This document shows, one piece after another, positions 8,753 to 18,444 of a stretch of 64,000 nucleotides of DNA (positions are counted from its first letter, which is position 1; each line of letters starts with the position of its first letter). The notes under the pieces were generated by a model. It was not told the DNA's origin. It did no database searches and saw nothing but the letters and a program-made list of their open reading frames with translations. A program made the position numbers and the translations under genes. The DNA comes from Providencia rustigianii DSM 4541. Lineage in GTDB: Bacteria; Pseudomonadota; Gammaproteobacteria; Enterobacterales; Enterobacteriaceae. Location: the NCBI RefSeq assembly GCF_000156395.1, contig NZ_GG703817.1, forward strand, positions 767,395 to 831,394, in the 5' to 3' direction.

Positions 8753-9055
8753 ATGAAACGTTTATCCTTACTTGTAACTATGATTATTGTACTCATTTCT
8801 GGTTTATCTTTTGCTAATGCTGCCACAAACTATATAGGTGGCGGTACGATTACATTTGTTGGTTATATCGTTGAACCACAATGTAAAGTTCAAGTGTCCA
8901 ATACCGAACGAGTTAACTTTGAGTGCTATCGTAATGGTAAAAATCTCACGAAAACAAGCTCGTTAAAAGAGGCAAAAAAACTTAGCTTAAGTTATGTAAA
9001 AGTAAAATATAGCCAATACAAAAATAAGCCAATGTTAAATATTACTTATAATTAA
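8753..9055 (+). CDS. Small secreted protein resembling a shortened fimbrial subunit
   Basis: This is a 100-residue protein with a clear Sec signal peptide (MKRLSLLV... cleaved after ANA near residue 23). The mature start GGGTITFVGYIVEPQCKV has the look of the first strand of type 1 pilins (GxIxFxGxIVxxxC). The two cysteines are only about 14 residues apart and the rest of the pilin fold is missing, so it is not a complete pilin. A strong AGGAGG site precedes the ATG, and a perfect terminator follows. It lies beside a fimbrial operon on the opposite strand. The function is unknown: a truncated pilin or a small periplasmic protein. Confidence 0.7.
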   Translation: MKRLSLLVTMIIVLISGLSFANAATNYIGGGTITFVGYIVEPQCKVQVSNTERVNFECYRNGKNLTKTSSLKEAKKLSLSYVKVKYSQYKNKPMLNITYN

Positions 9056-9079
9056 AATCATATTATCAATGTGAAAATG

Positions 9080-9121
9080 CGAAAGGGTTAGCCAAACTTT
9101 GGCTAACCCTTTCGGTTTTAT
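9080..9121 (+). terminator. Perfect long-stem terminator
   Basis: Arms CGAAAGGGTTAGCCAAA (9080-9096) and its exact complement (9098-9114) are followed by GTTTTATT. It terminates the small secreted protein gene. Confidence 0.85.
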
Positions 9122-9218
9122 TATAAGTATATCAGCTCCCAGCAGCTAATTCGCTTGTCACCTAACTACCTTTAAACTATTCAAAGTTATATGAAATCTA
9201 TACCAATAAAATAAAAAA

Positions 9219-10427
9219 TTAATTTTTATTTAGCATAAATGTCACTTTAGATCGAACAACCCCCGGAGCGATAGGCTCATTACCGTATGGGACAATCCGA
9301 GCAGATAGATTAACATCGACTGAAGATGTTGGTCCCCCTGACGCTGGAATCGGTAATGACTGCCAATTATTCACGCTCGAAATAACACCGCCGGTTGCAG
9401 GAAGATTCAACAGTGGTATTTTACTCTGAGCTGAATTCAAAATTTCAATAGCAACGCCCTTTGCTGTTGAGCCCATATTAGGGTCAAGTAATAATACATC
9501 AGTTACATTTTTACTTATATTTTCCATTCCAGGGGCAAGACCATATTGAATCCCCGTAGAGCCTGAGTCACATTTTACCGTAACAGAAAAATTAACTGGA
9601 GATGAAGGTAATGCATTTTGAGAATGTGTTCCTAATGATACGTTTGCATCATTCCTTTCTACATTACATGAGTTAATTGCAGTGGTACTCACGCCACGTA
9701 GCCCAACCCTGAAAAATGATCCAATGGTATGAGGCTCTCCATTTCCACCATTCGAAACCATAGTATTATTAACACCAGGGCCTCTAAAAAATATAAATCC
9801 TTTAAGCTGCTGAGGTATTACTGGATTAAAATTACTTGCGGTCACAGCTATACCAGAACGGATTTGACTATTCGTAAAACCAGAAAAATGTTTTCCTTTT
9901 ATTATAATAAAGTTGGAATTCGTTGGGTCAACCTCATATGCCATTCTTTTTGTCCAATTCGGCTCATTACCAAATGCATTCCCCACATTAATACCGTTTC
10001 CTAAAAAGAATTCATAATCCACACCGGAAACAGGAGTTCGAGGAGAAACCGCACCCACGACCCAAATTGCCCAATAGGTAATTCCATTTACTATTTGAGC
10101 AGAAGCCAGATGTGCATTATCTGCTCTAAATAAATAATAACCTTCAAAAATTTGGTTAGCATCAGCAGCATTACAACGAAATAATACCGTTTCTGGATTC
10201 AGTCCGTTAGAGATAGACAGTTGTGTCCCAGATATATAAGAAAGACTTAATGGCGTTCCTTTTGGTTGAAATTGTAATCCATAGATAGCGATTGGATCAA
10301 TAGGCCCAAGGTAAGTGACAGGGGCACGGTTAATTCCAGTACCAACAACAGAACATAGTGCATTAGCTAAGAATGATGAAAACATCAAACTTAGAAATAT
10401 AGCTAGTTTGATTTTATGATTAATCAA
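9219..10427 (-). CDS. Fimbrial tip adhesin / minor fimbrial subunit
   Basis: This is the last gene of the chaperone-usher operon. I place the start at TTG 10427: GAGGAA lies 6 bp upstream, and translation then gives a clean signal peptide (INHKIKLAIFLSLMF... cleaved after LANA). The longer frame to 10553 would overlap the usher and lacks this. The 402-residue product is two-domain: an N-terminal receptor-binding-like region, then a C-terminal pilin-like domain beginning near NSCNVERND and ending in strands typical of donor-strand-complemented subunits. The usher stop TGA overlaps the ribosome binding site. The ligand is unknown. Confidence 0.75.
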   Translation of the reverse strand: MINHKIKLAIFLSLMFSSFLANALCSVVGTGINRAPVTYLGPIDPIAIYGLQFQPKGTPLSLSYISGTQLSISNGLNPETVLFRCNAADANQIFEGYYLFRADNAHLASAQIVNGITYWAIWVVGAVSPRTPVSGVDYEFFLGNGINVGNAFGNEPNWTKRMAYEVDPTNSNFIIIKGKHFSGFTNSQIRSGIAVTASNFNPVIPQQLKGFIFFRGPGVNNTMVSNGGNGEPHTIGSFFRVGLRGVSTTAINSCNVERNDANVSLGTHSQNALPSSPVNFSVTVKCDSGSTGIQYGLAPGMENISKNVTDVLLLDPNMGSTAKGVAIEILNSAQSKIPLLNLPATGGVISSVNNWQSLPIPASGGPTSSVDVNLSARIVPYGNEPIAPGVVRSKVTFMLNKN

Positions 10428-10437
10428 AATTAATTCC

Positions 10438-12906
10438 TCAGTAAAAATAACACGTGGATTCTGAGATCGTATTGTTGTTAGTAAAATTATAATTAAACTT
10501 ACAACGTTGATTATTTTCATCACCCCATTTAACAAAAACAGTACCGGCTTCAAGCTGTGATATAAAATGAACTAATCCACCTTGACCAACCAAGCCAATC
10601 TTATTATTACTTTCATCATAAATATCCGCACCAAATGGAACTGACTTTTTATCTTGTAGCATAATACGGTAGGTAATATTATTTCCTTTCTCTGTTTTAA
10701 ATTTCACTAATACTGCAGAGCCAGCATAAGGAGCGACCTTAACCATATTATTAGCAATTTCAATATCTGAATTCATATTTTCAGAATCTAGATAAAGAGT
10801 ATTATATTGATAAGGCATAAGTGAAGGAACAACTGCCTGACCATTTTTATTAAGAATAATATTATTCCAAGATGAAACTGAAGCACCCTCTGCTTTATCG
10901 GCTTCAATAATCGCAAACGTGTCACTTAAGTAACGAGAAGGAATAATACCTCCTTCATAAATAACCAAAGCGCCATTTGCTCCAGCTGAAAGTGATTTAA
11001 AATCTCTCCCTTGAGAATAACCCCCATTAACAGAAGCCGATGAAAAATCTTTTTGAATATTTCCTGAGAAGCTACTTCTTGATTGCCCAATGTCACTGGC
11101 GGTTGCGTTCCAAGATATAGAATTATCTTCCCCAAAAGAGCTACTGATACTGGTATTATTTGCCCATCGATTATCATTGTCAGAACGCGTAATGGAACTA
11201 CTCATTACAGTATTTTGCTCTGGATACCATAATGAGAATGGAACTGACACATTAAACATATAATTATTGTCGCCATTTTGCTCACCATTACGGTACATTT
11301 TTATATAAGTAAAGCTATATCCAATACCTTTAAAACTATTCATATAACCCGATTGCAATTGCTTGGTATCAGGTAAATTATCGCGCCAAGTTTGTAATGA
11401 CCCACTCGCATAAATCGTACCATAATCAGCTAAATTTTGATTGATGGTTAAAGTATATTGAGAACGCCTTGGATTAATTGAATCCCCGTTAAATAAATAA
11501 TTATCACGGTAAGAACTTGCCTCATATAAATTTAAATAATTTTGCGACTCATAACGATATCCAGCTAGTGCAATATTAGTTCCTGTGGCATTAATGTCTT
11601 TATTCCACGTTACCCTTGCTCGAGTACCACTATAGGTTTTATCATTATTAAGCTCAGCTTTAGAACTTGCCATATCAAAACTAAATGCACCAATATCAGT
11701 ATTTACCGCAAAACCTAATAACCCTGACTGATATTTATTTGAATATTGCAATCCCACAAAAGGTGTTACGATATTACTCAATCCATATTGCAATGTGGAT
11801 TGAACAAAAAAATCTGAAGAGACATTATCTCCCCGAACTTTACCGCTCACAATACTGTAATCAATTTGTCCCGGTCGTAATAAACCAGGTATCGTTGCAA
11901 ATGGTACAATAAATGAAGAAACACTACCGCTTGCTTCAGTGACCTCAACCGTTAAATCACCACCATACCCTGTTGCATAAAGATCATTAATAACAAATTC
12001 ACCCGGTGAAACGTTAGTTTCATAAATAACAAAACCATTTTGTATCACCCGCACCCGCGCATTACTGTTTGCAACACCACGTACAGTTGGTGCAAACCCT
12101 TGCATAGATTGGGGACGCATACGATTATCAGTCGCTAACTCTGCACCAGTATAAGAAAAACTGTCGAAAAGATTCCCATTCGTAAACGATTGACCAAGTG
12201 TTAATTCACTTTCAATTTGAGGAATCGCTCTTTGAACATAAGTTCGAATGCTTTCATGCTCAAATTTATTATCTTGATTATATTGTAAGTTAGATTGATG
12301 ACGAAAACGAAATAGCCCAAGATTAAGTCCAGTAGATATATTTCCATAAGCTGAATGAGTATTTTCACCATGACTACGACTACTATATCCATTAAGATAG
12401 TAATTCATAAAAAATGCTGGAATGCCTTCATTCAGAGCATTAATTGGTACCGATCCCCTAGCATAATGCTCTACCATTATTTGAGGAATTAAAATATCCA
12501 ATCTTAATATATCTTGCTTTAAACTAATATCTACATCTTTTGATAAAGTATATAGATTTTCACATTCCCCACCAGATGTAATTAAACTCAAATACTCAGG
12601 TTTAATATTAAAACTAGCCACATCATCTTTTGTTAAACAAGGAACGACCTTTCCTTTATCATTTTTATAAAATTTTACTTCTCTATTGTAGATAAATTCA
12701 TTATTTAAATACAAGTCTACAAACCAGTTACCTGGTGTAACTTGATCTTCACTTAAATTATCTATTGATATATCTTTAGCATTGCCGAGTAAAAAGCCTT
12801 CATTATAAGAGTATTTTTTTTCATTTTGATTTTCTTCAACAGCGAATGATACTCTAGAATATGCTAACGATAAAGAAATGAGTATAAAAACCAATTTTAT
12901 TTTCAT
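10438..12906 (-). CDS. Fimbrial outer-membrane usher protein
   Basis: This 822-residue FimD/PapC-family usher is exported (signal peptide to about residue 22). It has the N-terminal chaperone-docking domain (YNEGFLLGNAKD, NxxVPGNWFVDLYLN), the 24-strand barrel, the plug region (RPQSMQGFAPTVRGVA) and C-terminal domains ending in a Cys-containing segment. It assembles and secretes the pilus encoded by its neighbours. It sits between chaperone and adhesin genes with short spacings of about 10-15 bp, in the usual order. Confidence 0.93.
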   Translation of the reverse strand: MKIKLVFILISLSLAYSRVSFAVEENQNEKKYSYNEGFLLGNAKDISIDNLSEDQVTPGNWFVDLYLNNEFIYNREVKFYKNDKGKVVPCLTKDDVASFNIKPEYLSLITSGGECENLYTLSKDVDISLKQDILRLDILIPQIMVEHYARGSVPINALNEGIPAFFMNYYLNGYSSRSHGENTHSAYGNISTGLNLGLFRFRHQSNLQYNQDNKFEHESIRTYVQRAIPQIESELTLGQSFTNGNLFDSFSYTGAELATDNRMRPQSMQGFAPTVRGVANSNARVRVIQNGFVIYETNVSPGEFVINDLYATGYGGDLTVEVTEASGSVSSFIVPFATIPGLLRPGQIDYSIVSGKVRGDNVSSDFFVQSTLQYGLSNIVTPFVGLQYSNKYQSGLLGFAVNTDIGAFSFDMASSKAELNNDKTYSGTRARVTWNKDINATGTNIALAGYRYESQNYLNLYEASSYRDNYLFNGDSINPRRSQYTLTINQNLADYGTIYASGSLQTWRDNLPDTKQLQSGYMNSFKGIGYSFTYIKMYRNGEQNGDNNYMFNVSVPFSLWYPEQNTVMSSSITRSDNDNRWANNTSISSSFGEDNSISWNATASDIGQSRSSFSGNIQKDFSSASVNGGYSQGRDFKSLSAGANGALVIYEGGIIPSRYLSDTFAIIEADKAEGASVSSWNNIILNKNGQAVVPSLMPYQYNTLYLDSENMNSDIEIANNMVKVAPYAGSAVLVKFKTEKGNNITYRIMLQDKKSVPFGADIYDESNNKIGLVGQGGLVHFISQLEAGTVFVKWGDENNQRCKFNYNFTNNNTISESTCYFY

Positions 12907-12920
12907 AGTAATACCATTTA

Positions 12921-13670
12921 TTATAGATTTGATTCAAATGAATCTAAACCACCATAATCATTAATTATTGAGTAGTTGATTTTCTTGGCATTAATAAAAT
13001 CATTTGGTATTGCAGTACCATTATCTCGCATCAAGTAAATCTCAGAGAATGGTGCAACCATATTTTCTACTAAGTCTAACTTTTTATTGCCTAATGAAAG
13101 TTCTACATTCTGGAAAGTAATATACCAGGGAGAGTTATTTTTAACTAAAACCTCATTCCCCTTATTTGTTCTCTTTATTGAGAAAGACAATTTTTCATTT
13201 ATTTGAGATGGCATTTTAATACCAATTGGTCTATACAATAATTTTATTCTTGAACGAATTGCAATTTGCATAGTGTTTTTATCCAAAGATACGGAGTCTT
13301 CACTCTCTGGTGGTATTTCCAATACATTTAAATAAAAAATAGATTCTTTATCTTTAGGTAAATTACTACCCAAATAGGTTATTCTTAAATTCTGACCAGA
13401 ATCTGGAGACATTTTAAATATAGGAGGAGTGATAGAAAATGGTGTTTTAATATTTTCAGGAAGCTCACTTGGGTCACCATTATCTAACCAAACCTGAACT
13501 AATGCTGGCCATTTATTTTCATTAACCAACTGCACTGTTTTACTTTTTGAACTCTCATTGTAGATAACACGAGTTCCATTAATAATAACGCTGGCATAAA
13601 GTGACGTTGATATCATAAACAATGATGTAAATAGAACTATTTTATTGATTATAGGTATCCGAGTTATCAT
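12921..13670 (-). CDS. Periplasmic fimbrial chaperone
   Basis: This 249-residue PapD-like chaperone has a signal peptide cleaved after LYA near residue 26. The G1-strand hallmark is present: GTRVIYNE contains the conserved Arg. So is the family block from PPIFKMSPDSGQNLRI to FYLNVLEIPP with the alternating hydrophobics used for donor-strand complementation. The F1-G1 loop is short (FGS type). It is required for folding the pilin and adhesin in the periplasm. Confidence 0.92.
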   Translation of the reverse strand: MITRIPIINKIVLFTSLFMISTSLYASVIINGTRVIYNESSKSKTVQLVNENKWPALVQVWLDNGDPSELPENIKTPFSITPPIFKMSPDSGQNLRITYLGSNLPKDKESIFYLNVLEIPPESEDSVSLDKNTMQIAIRSRIKLLYRPIGIKMPSQINEKLSFSIKRTNKGNEVLVKNNSPWYITFQNVELSLGNKKLDLVENMVAPFSEIYLMRDNGTAIPNDFINAKKINYSIINDYGGLDSFESNL

Positions 13671-13719
13671 AGTGACCTAACCTTGTATTTATAGCAGTAT
13701 TTGAATATTTTTATCGAAT

Positions 13720-13747
13720 CTGTCAGAGGAATTGCTCCCTCTGACAG
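13720..13747 (-). terminator. Hairpin between pilin and chaperone genes
   Basis: Perfect 10-bp arms CTGTCAGAGG / CCTCTGACAG with an 8-nt loop lie just after the pilin stop. There is no strong T-tract. In fimbrial operons such hairpins often attenuate or stabilise so that pilin mRNA exceeds usher mRNA; that role is inferred here. Confidence 0.6.
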
Positions 13748-13756
13748 TCTTACTTA

Positions 13757-14269
13757 TTATGGATACGTCAAGGTATAGTTAACTTGTGCAGTCACAAGAC
13801 CCGGAGCGGTAACTGCATCTTTTGCATAATAGAATGCTTGATATGCTAATGTCGCAGCACCACCAACAATCGGTTGTCTACCGACTGGTGCACCATTAAC
13901 CTTAGCCAAGTTACCTGCTTGGTCAGCCAAACCGATTTGTACGTTAGCTGGGGCAGTTGTTGGATTAAGATTACCAGTAACAGCATCTCCACTTGTTAAA
14001 CTTTCGAAGTTTGCTGCCACATCTACGCCGCTAGCGGTACAGTTAGCTAACTCAATGACAAATGAGGTATTTCCTGCTGTAGCACCAGCACTAGCAAGTG
14101 CTGTCGTTGATACTGTTGGCAGAGTAACGGTGAAATCACCGTTCGTACCAGTTATCACATCACACGTTGTTGCAGTAATTTCACCATTAAACGTAATTGT
14201 CCCATCTGCTGCCAATACGGAAGCTGAAACTGAAGACGCCATTAATAAAACTAAAAGAGATTTTTTCAT
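13757..14269 (-). CDS. Major fimbrial subunit (type 1-like pilin)
   Basis: This 170-residue pilin has a signal peptide cleaved after VLA (residue 20) and a mature N-terminus ADGTITFNGEI. The disulphide pair is C36 and C77, and the protein is Ala/Thr/Val-rich as usual, ending in the subunit-type VNYTLTYP. It is the first structural gene of the operon. It is the only pilin-sized subunit gene in the operon, so the fibre is probably a simple homopolymer capped by the adhesin. Confidence 0.92.
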   Translation of the reverse strand: MKKSLLVLLMASSVSASVLAADGTITFNGEITATTCDVITGTNGDFTVTLPTVSTTALASAGATAGNTSFVIELANCTASGVDVAANFESLTSGDAVTGNLNPTTAPANVQIGLADQAGNLAKVNGAPVGRQPIVGGAATLAYQAFYYAKDAVTAPGLVTAQVNYTLTYP

Positions 14270-14373
14270 ATTTGACCTTTGTAAGATAAAACAATTCCTA
14301 TCCTTTATTATTAAAATAAGGATGATTAACTACATAAAAGAAGATTAAGTCCCTTTAATACTACTATCCTGAA

Positions 14374-14649
14374 TTAGATAACTACTGTATTTGCAACAAA
14401 TATACTTTTATCGTAGATGGTCTTATCATAATCCGATAATAAGACTACGATGCTCACATTAAATGCATTCGCAAATTTAGCTAATGATTCAACATCAATT
14501 CTATTTACTCCCCGTTCATATCGAGAGATTTGTTGCTGACTGATTCCTGTTACTTTTCCTAAAGCATCACCGCTCCAACCATTTTGTAGTCTGAGTGATT
14601 TAATTCTTTGACCTATTGACAATGAGTATTTATATCTTTCATTTTCCAT
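14374..14649 (-). CDS. MrpJ-like XRE-family fimbrial/motility regulator
   Basis: This 91-residue protein has a single helix-turn-helix (about residues 10-65: IGQRIKSLRLQNGWSG, SQQQISRYERGVNRI). Size and sequence type fit the MrpJ family, which in Proteus sits in fimbrial operons and represses flagellar genes while fimbriae are made. Here it is about 100 bp upstream of the pilin gene, on the same strand. The functional link to the flagellar locus 13 kb away is an inference from the family. Confidence 0.75.
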   Translation of the reverse strand: MENERYKYSLSIGQRIKSLRLQNGWSGDALGKVTGISQQQISRYERGVNRIDVESLAKFANAFNVSIVVLLSDYDKTIYDKSIFVANTVVI

Positions 14650-15863
14650 ATTGGGTACCTCTGAACTTATTATTCATACTTTGAATCAGAACAGTTCATG
14701 TTCAATATATTACGCACCTAGTATTTAAAAACAAATAAGCCCACTCATTCGCGAGTAGGAAAAACATTTAATTATATTGAGCGCACAATCAATAAGAATA
14801 AAAAAACAATTTCAATAAAAACATAATGTTATTAATGGCAAGTAAGATAGAATTAACCGCTAAATATGTAAATCATATAGTGATAAAGAAGATTATAAAA
14901 CTGACTTAGATTGAAAAATCGACATTAACACCAAAAAAAATCATTTTATACTTTAATATATATTATTTAATCTACATTTTTAGACTACCACTATTGAAAT
15001 AAATATATCGAGTGATATTTTATAAAAACAATTCAGTCAAAAAATAACAATCATTTTTCGTCAAACAATATAAATAAAAAAATTAAATTAAACCTATAAG
15101 GTGTAAAAACAATAAATATAAAAACAAAAATATACAAATATTGTTTTGATATACAATGATTCATCTGAAAACTTATTTAACACCGATAATAAAAAATCTA
15201 TTTTGGATGATTATTTTGTGACGCCTTAAAGGTCAATTATCATTTAACCATTAAAAATAAAAGTTTAAAAAACAACATTTAACCTTAATTATTACTTTAA
15301 TATTTACAATAATAATTACATTCGTTCTAAGTTTAAGCTTTCATTTATCTAAAAATAAATTATTAATATTAAATCAATAATTAAATTGTCACTTTTAATT
15401 TTAAATTAATATAGTCTTTTGGGTTGTTTTTCTTTTAAATCAATTTAATAAATAGAAGAGTCAACATTATCAGTTTAAATTTACTTTACTCTTTATTGTG
15501 AATATAACTCAACAAATGCAGCTTATCCTATCCGCGGTGTCAGTAAATATCAGCATCTTACTTCATCAGTTGTGCTACAGGAGCCGTCTGATAATTGCTC
15601 GTCAGTGATCATTCAACTCTGTGCCATCAGCGTAAATTTGTTCCAGCCCAGCAGGGCTATTTTCTAATCCGAGCAAGTTTGTTTTCTCTAAAATGGTTTT
15701 TATAACATAGGAACTAAAATATCGGTGTAGCTAACCTACTGACTGAGAACACAAAAGGAATAACTAATAGAAGAATATCGATATGGGAAAGGAGAGCAAA
15801 AAAGCGAGGTGTATTTATCTGAAGCCTAGTTTTGAATTATCTCAAGAATCTGGCTATGTAGCA
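14650..15863. other. Gene-poor, very AT-rich region (about 1.2 kb)
   Basis: There is no long ORF on either strand. Positions 14700-15480 are extremely AT-rich and presumably hold the fimbrial regulatory region. I see no recombinase gene or obvious invertible inverted repeats. The higher-GC stretch 15520-15730 looks like a gene remnant and is listed separately. Confidence 0.5.
15602..15730 (-). pseudogene. Possible C-terminal gene remnant (42 codons)
   Basis: In an otherwise non-coding AT-rich stretch, this frame encodes a plausible protein C-terminus (GLENSPAGLEQIYADGTELN then stop). Base composition is more balanced than its surroundings, there is no start codon, and the upstream frame is closed. 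It is probably the tail of a decayed or excised gene. I do not recognise the family. Confidence 0.3.
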
Positions 15864-15896
15864 TAAAAAAATCCGTAATCGTAGTAGATTACGGAT
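15864..15896 (-). terminator. Intrinsic terminator downstream of small lipoprotein gene
   Basis: ATCCGTAATC / GATTACGGAT (10 bp, 6-nt loop) is followed on the minus strand by a T7 run. Confidence 0.8.
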
Positions 15897-15977
15897 CTTA
15901 CACAGCGACCAAATTAGTCAATAACGCTTAACTGTTCAGAAGTGCTGTGCTTAGTTTTATTTCATAAGCGTATTCAA

Positions 15978-16298
15978 TTAACGTGCGCTCGTTGCACACT
16001 CTTGAACAAATCCAATCATCGTTTGTTGGAATTCAGGCGCTGCACTTGCTGATTTTTGTAATTCACCATCTAAACGTTTGAATTCTGCTAAACCATATTT
16101 TTCAATTGTTTTATCATATGCACAACCACAAATTGCACTGACTGCTTTAGTGGTTTCTGCATCTGAATCGCCAGATGCCTTGGTACAAGTATTCACGAAG
16201 TTAGTTTTATATTCAGCAATTTCAGACTTTTCATCCGAACATGCAGACACTAATGCCATAACACCAGCCATACCTAATACTAATGCGATTTTTTTCAT
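15978..16298 (-). CDS. Small lipoprotein of unknown function
   Basis: This is a 106-residue protein with a lipoprotein signal peptide and lipobox LVSAC (Cys at residue 20). The mature part is acidic and helical with further cysteines (NTCTKAS, CGCAYDK, QECATS), possibly two disulphides. It appears monocistronic, with a terminator 80 bp downstream. No functional family was recognised. Confidence 0.8.
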   Translation of the reverse strand: MKKIALVLGMAGVMALVSACSDEKSEIAEYKTNFVNTCTKASGDSDAETTKAVSAICGCAYDKTIEKYGLAEFKRLDGELQKSASAAPEFQQTMIGFVQECATSAR

Positions 16299-16507
16299 TT
16301 TAGACCTACTATCCCTTTCTAATATTTCAATCGATGGACTTCTTAATATTGATTAATCTTTCAATCATAGCCGCTTTAAGATGAAAAATCCTCAATCATT
16401 TCCTGACATTATTATTTAGAACTTCACAATACCTTATATTTTTTAGGTCGATGTTTTATTTTTTTCATCTCTAAGAAATATAATTTCATTGATAATCCAA
16501 AGACGAT

Positions 16508-16536
16508 AAAAAACCGGAGTTTTATTCCGGTTTTTG
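16508..16536 (-). terminator. Intrinsic terminator after DASS transporter gene
   Basis: AAAAACCGGA / TCCGGTTTTT with a 7-nt AT loop; T-tracts occur on both strands. It serves the minus-strand transporter. Confidence 0.75.
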
Positions 16537-16570
16537 ATTGATGCTGATATTCAATGGCTAACTAAACTCA

Positions 16571-18055
16571 TTACCAGTAACCAAGGAATTTCCACCAAAT
16601 ACTCCCTAAGCTGATCCAGATAATTAAGTTCACGACACTCATCACAAAGCCCGCTTTCCACCATTCACCCAATGTGGCATATCCGGACCCAAAGATAATA
16701 GGCGCGGTTCCTGTCCCATAGTGAGTTAATGACATCATTAAGGAAGAAGAGAATGCTAGGGTAAGTCCCAGCAGCATTGGCGGAGCACCAAGAGCCAAGC
16801 CAGCGGCAAAGAATGCGGCAAACATTGCGGTAATATGCGCGGTTGTACTAGCAAAGAAATAGTGGGAATAAACGTATATTAATACCAGAATTAAGGTTCC
16901 CCAGACCCAACTAATACCCATGCTGTCGATGGAGCTACCGACGGTGAGTGACATCCACTTGATTAAACCTAATTTACCCAAGAAGCTCGCCATCATCACC
17001 AGCGCCGAGAACCAAACAACCGTATCCCATGCGCCTTTATTCTTCAGAATATCATCCCAGTTAACCACTCCCGTTGCGAGCAACACACTTAAACCGATAA
17101 ACGCAGCAGTAGTCGCATTTACACTGAAAGTCGGTCCAAATAACATTTCGGGAACCCCTGCCCACATCACCAGCAAGAGTGCAAACACACCAAGGGTAAT
17201 TTTTTCCGGCAACGAAATCGGGCCTAATTGTTGTAAGCGCTCCTTCGCGAAATTAGGTGCATCAGGCGTAGACGTGATTTCAGGTTTATACATAAAATAG
17301 ATTACTAAAGGCATCAGGATCAGAGACACTATTGCCGGAACAAACGCGGCAACCGCCCACATTCCCCAGCTCAGTTCATTTCCTTTACCCGCCTCACTCA
17401 CAATTAGACTAACAATCAATGGGTTTGGCGCCGTCGCAGTAATAAACATCGCAGACGTGATTGGGTTAATATTGTAGTTAACCAAAGAAAGGTAGCGTCC
17501 AATTTTTCCTGCGGTTCCATCTTCGGCTTTAGAGCCGAAGCTATCCGCGATTGAGCGCATAATCGGGTGAATAATTCCGCCACCTCGAGCCGTATTACTT
17601 GGCGTAACAGGCGCTAAAATAGTTTCGGCAATCGCCAAAGAGTAAGCAATCCCCAACGTTTTTTTACCAAACAGGGAAATAACATAATAACCGATACGCG
17701 CACCTAATCCGGTTTTATTTAAACTCATTGATACCATAATGGAGATACCAATCAACCAGATAAGGTCATTGGAAAAACCACTTAATGCATCAGCAATAGC
17801 CCCTTTTGTTGATTCTGGGTTAGTGACCCCAGTAACCGCTACCAAGGAAATCGCGACAATTGATACCCCACCAATTGGTAGAGCTTTACCTATGATTGCA
17901 GCTATGGTTCCGACAAATAATGCTAATAAATGCCAAGCATTTGGATTAACACCTTCAGGAACAGGAATAATGAACCAAATAATTAATGCTATGGCGACTG
18001 CGATTAATGTGGGTATCGGTTTTAACGGGGTCAGTTTATTCATAAGGGTATCCAT
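16571..18055 (-). CDS. DASS-family (SLC13) dicarboxylate/anion transporter
   Basis: This 494-residue polytopic inner-membrane protein contains the DASS signature SNTARGGGIIHP near residue 155 and the second motif FASTTAHITAMF near residue 400. It belongs to the same superfamily as the transporter at 254-1687 but is clearly divergent from it. Likely substrates are C4-dicarboxylates or citrate-like anions. It is monocistronic, with a terminator downstream. An alternative start is Met5; the first Met is kept. Confidence 0.85.
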   Translation of the reverse strand: MDTLMNKLTPLKPIPTLIAVAIALIIWFIIPVPEGVNPNAWHLLALFVGTIAAIIGKALPIGGVSIVAISLVAVTGVTNPESTKGAIADALSGFSNDLIWLIGISIMVSMSLNKTGLGARIGYYVISLFGKKTLGIAYSLAIAETILAPVTPSNTARGGGIIHPIMRSIADSFGSKAEDGTAGKIGRYLSLVNYNINPITSAMFITATAPNPLIVSLIVSEAGKGNELSWGMWAVAAFVPAIVSLILMPLVIYFMYKPEITSTPDAPNFAKERLQQLGPISLPEKITLGVFALLLVMWAGVPEMLFGPTFSVNATTAAFIGLSVLLATGVVNWDDILKNKGAWDTVVWFSALVMMASFLGKLGLIKWMSLTVGSSIDSMGISWVWGTLILVLIYVYSHYFFASTTAHITAMFAAFFAAGLALGAPPMLLGLTLAFSSSLMMSLTHYGTGTAPIIFGSGYATLGEWWKAGFVMSVVNLIIWISLGSIWWKFLGYW

Positions 18056-18444
18056 ACAAGTTTTAAGATGGAATGACAGAGAAAATGCAATAATATATTT
18101 TTATCTTTAGCTCGATGTTAGCAAATTATCATTATAAAAACTTGATCGTTATCATTTCGTTACTTATTTTTGCTGTATAATCAGTAAATTATGTAAACAT
18201 TTTATGATTTTAAATTACAATTGCTCATCGACTTGCGCATAATAAAAAAAGCAAGCCACACTAAAAACCAGTCATTATTTCACCTAACCACGCCACTTTC
18301 TCATCCATCAGATAAAAGCGAATAAATATTAATACTATTTTTAAAATCTCTATCAATATACAAAATTTCCGCTAAAAATTATATTTACTTATCTAAAACT
18401 GAATGCTGAATCGAATTAATAACAATTAGTTGAATATAGCAAGA
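18056..18444. other. AT-rich intergenic region
   Basis: This 390-bp stretch upstream of the minus-strand DASS gene presumably holds its promoter. No RNA gene or repeat was recognised. Confidence 0.4.

Noticed and set aside
10428-10553. N-terminal extension of the adhesin ORF
   Set aside because: It overlaps the usher gene and would place a non-signal sequence before a clear signal peptide; the TTG at 10427 with GAGGAA is better.
14270-14373. Invertible promoter for the fimbrial operon
   Set aside because: No flanking inverted repeats were found and no recombinase gene is nearby.
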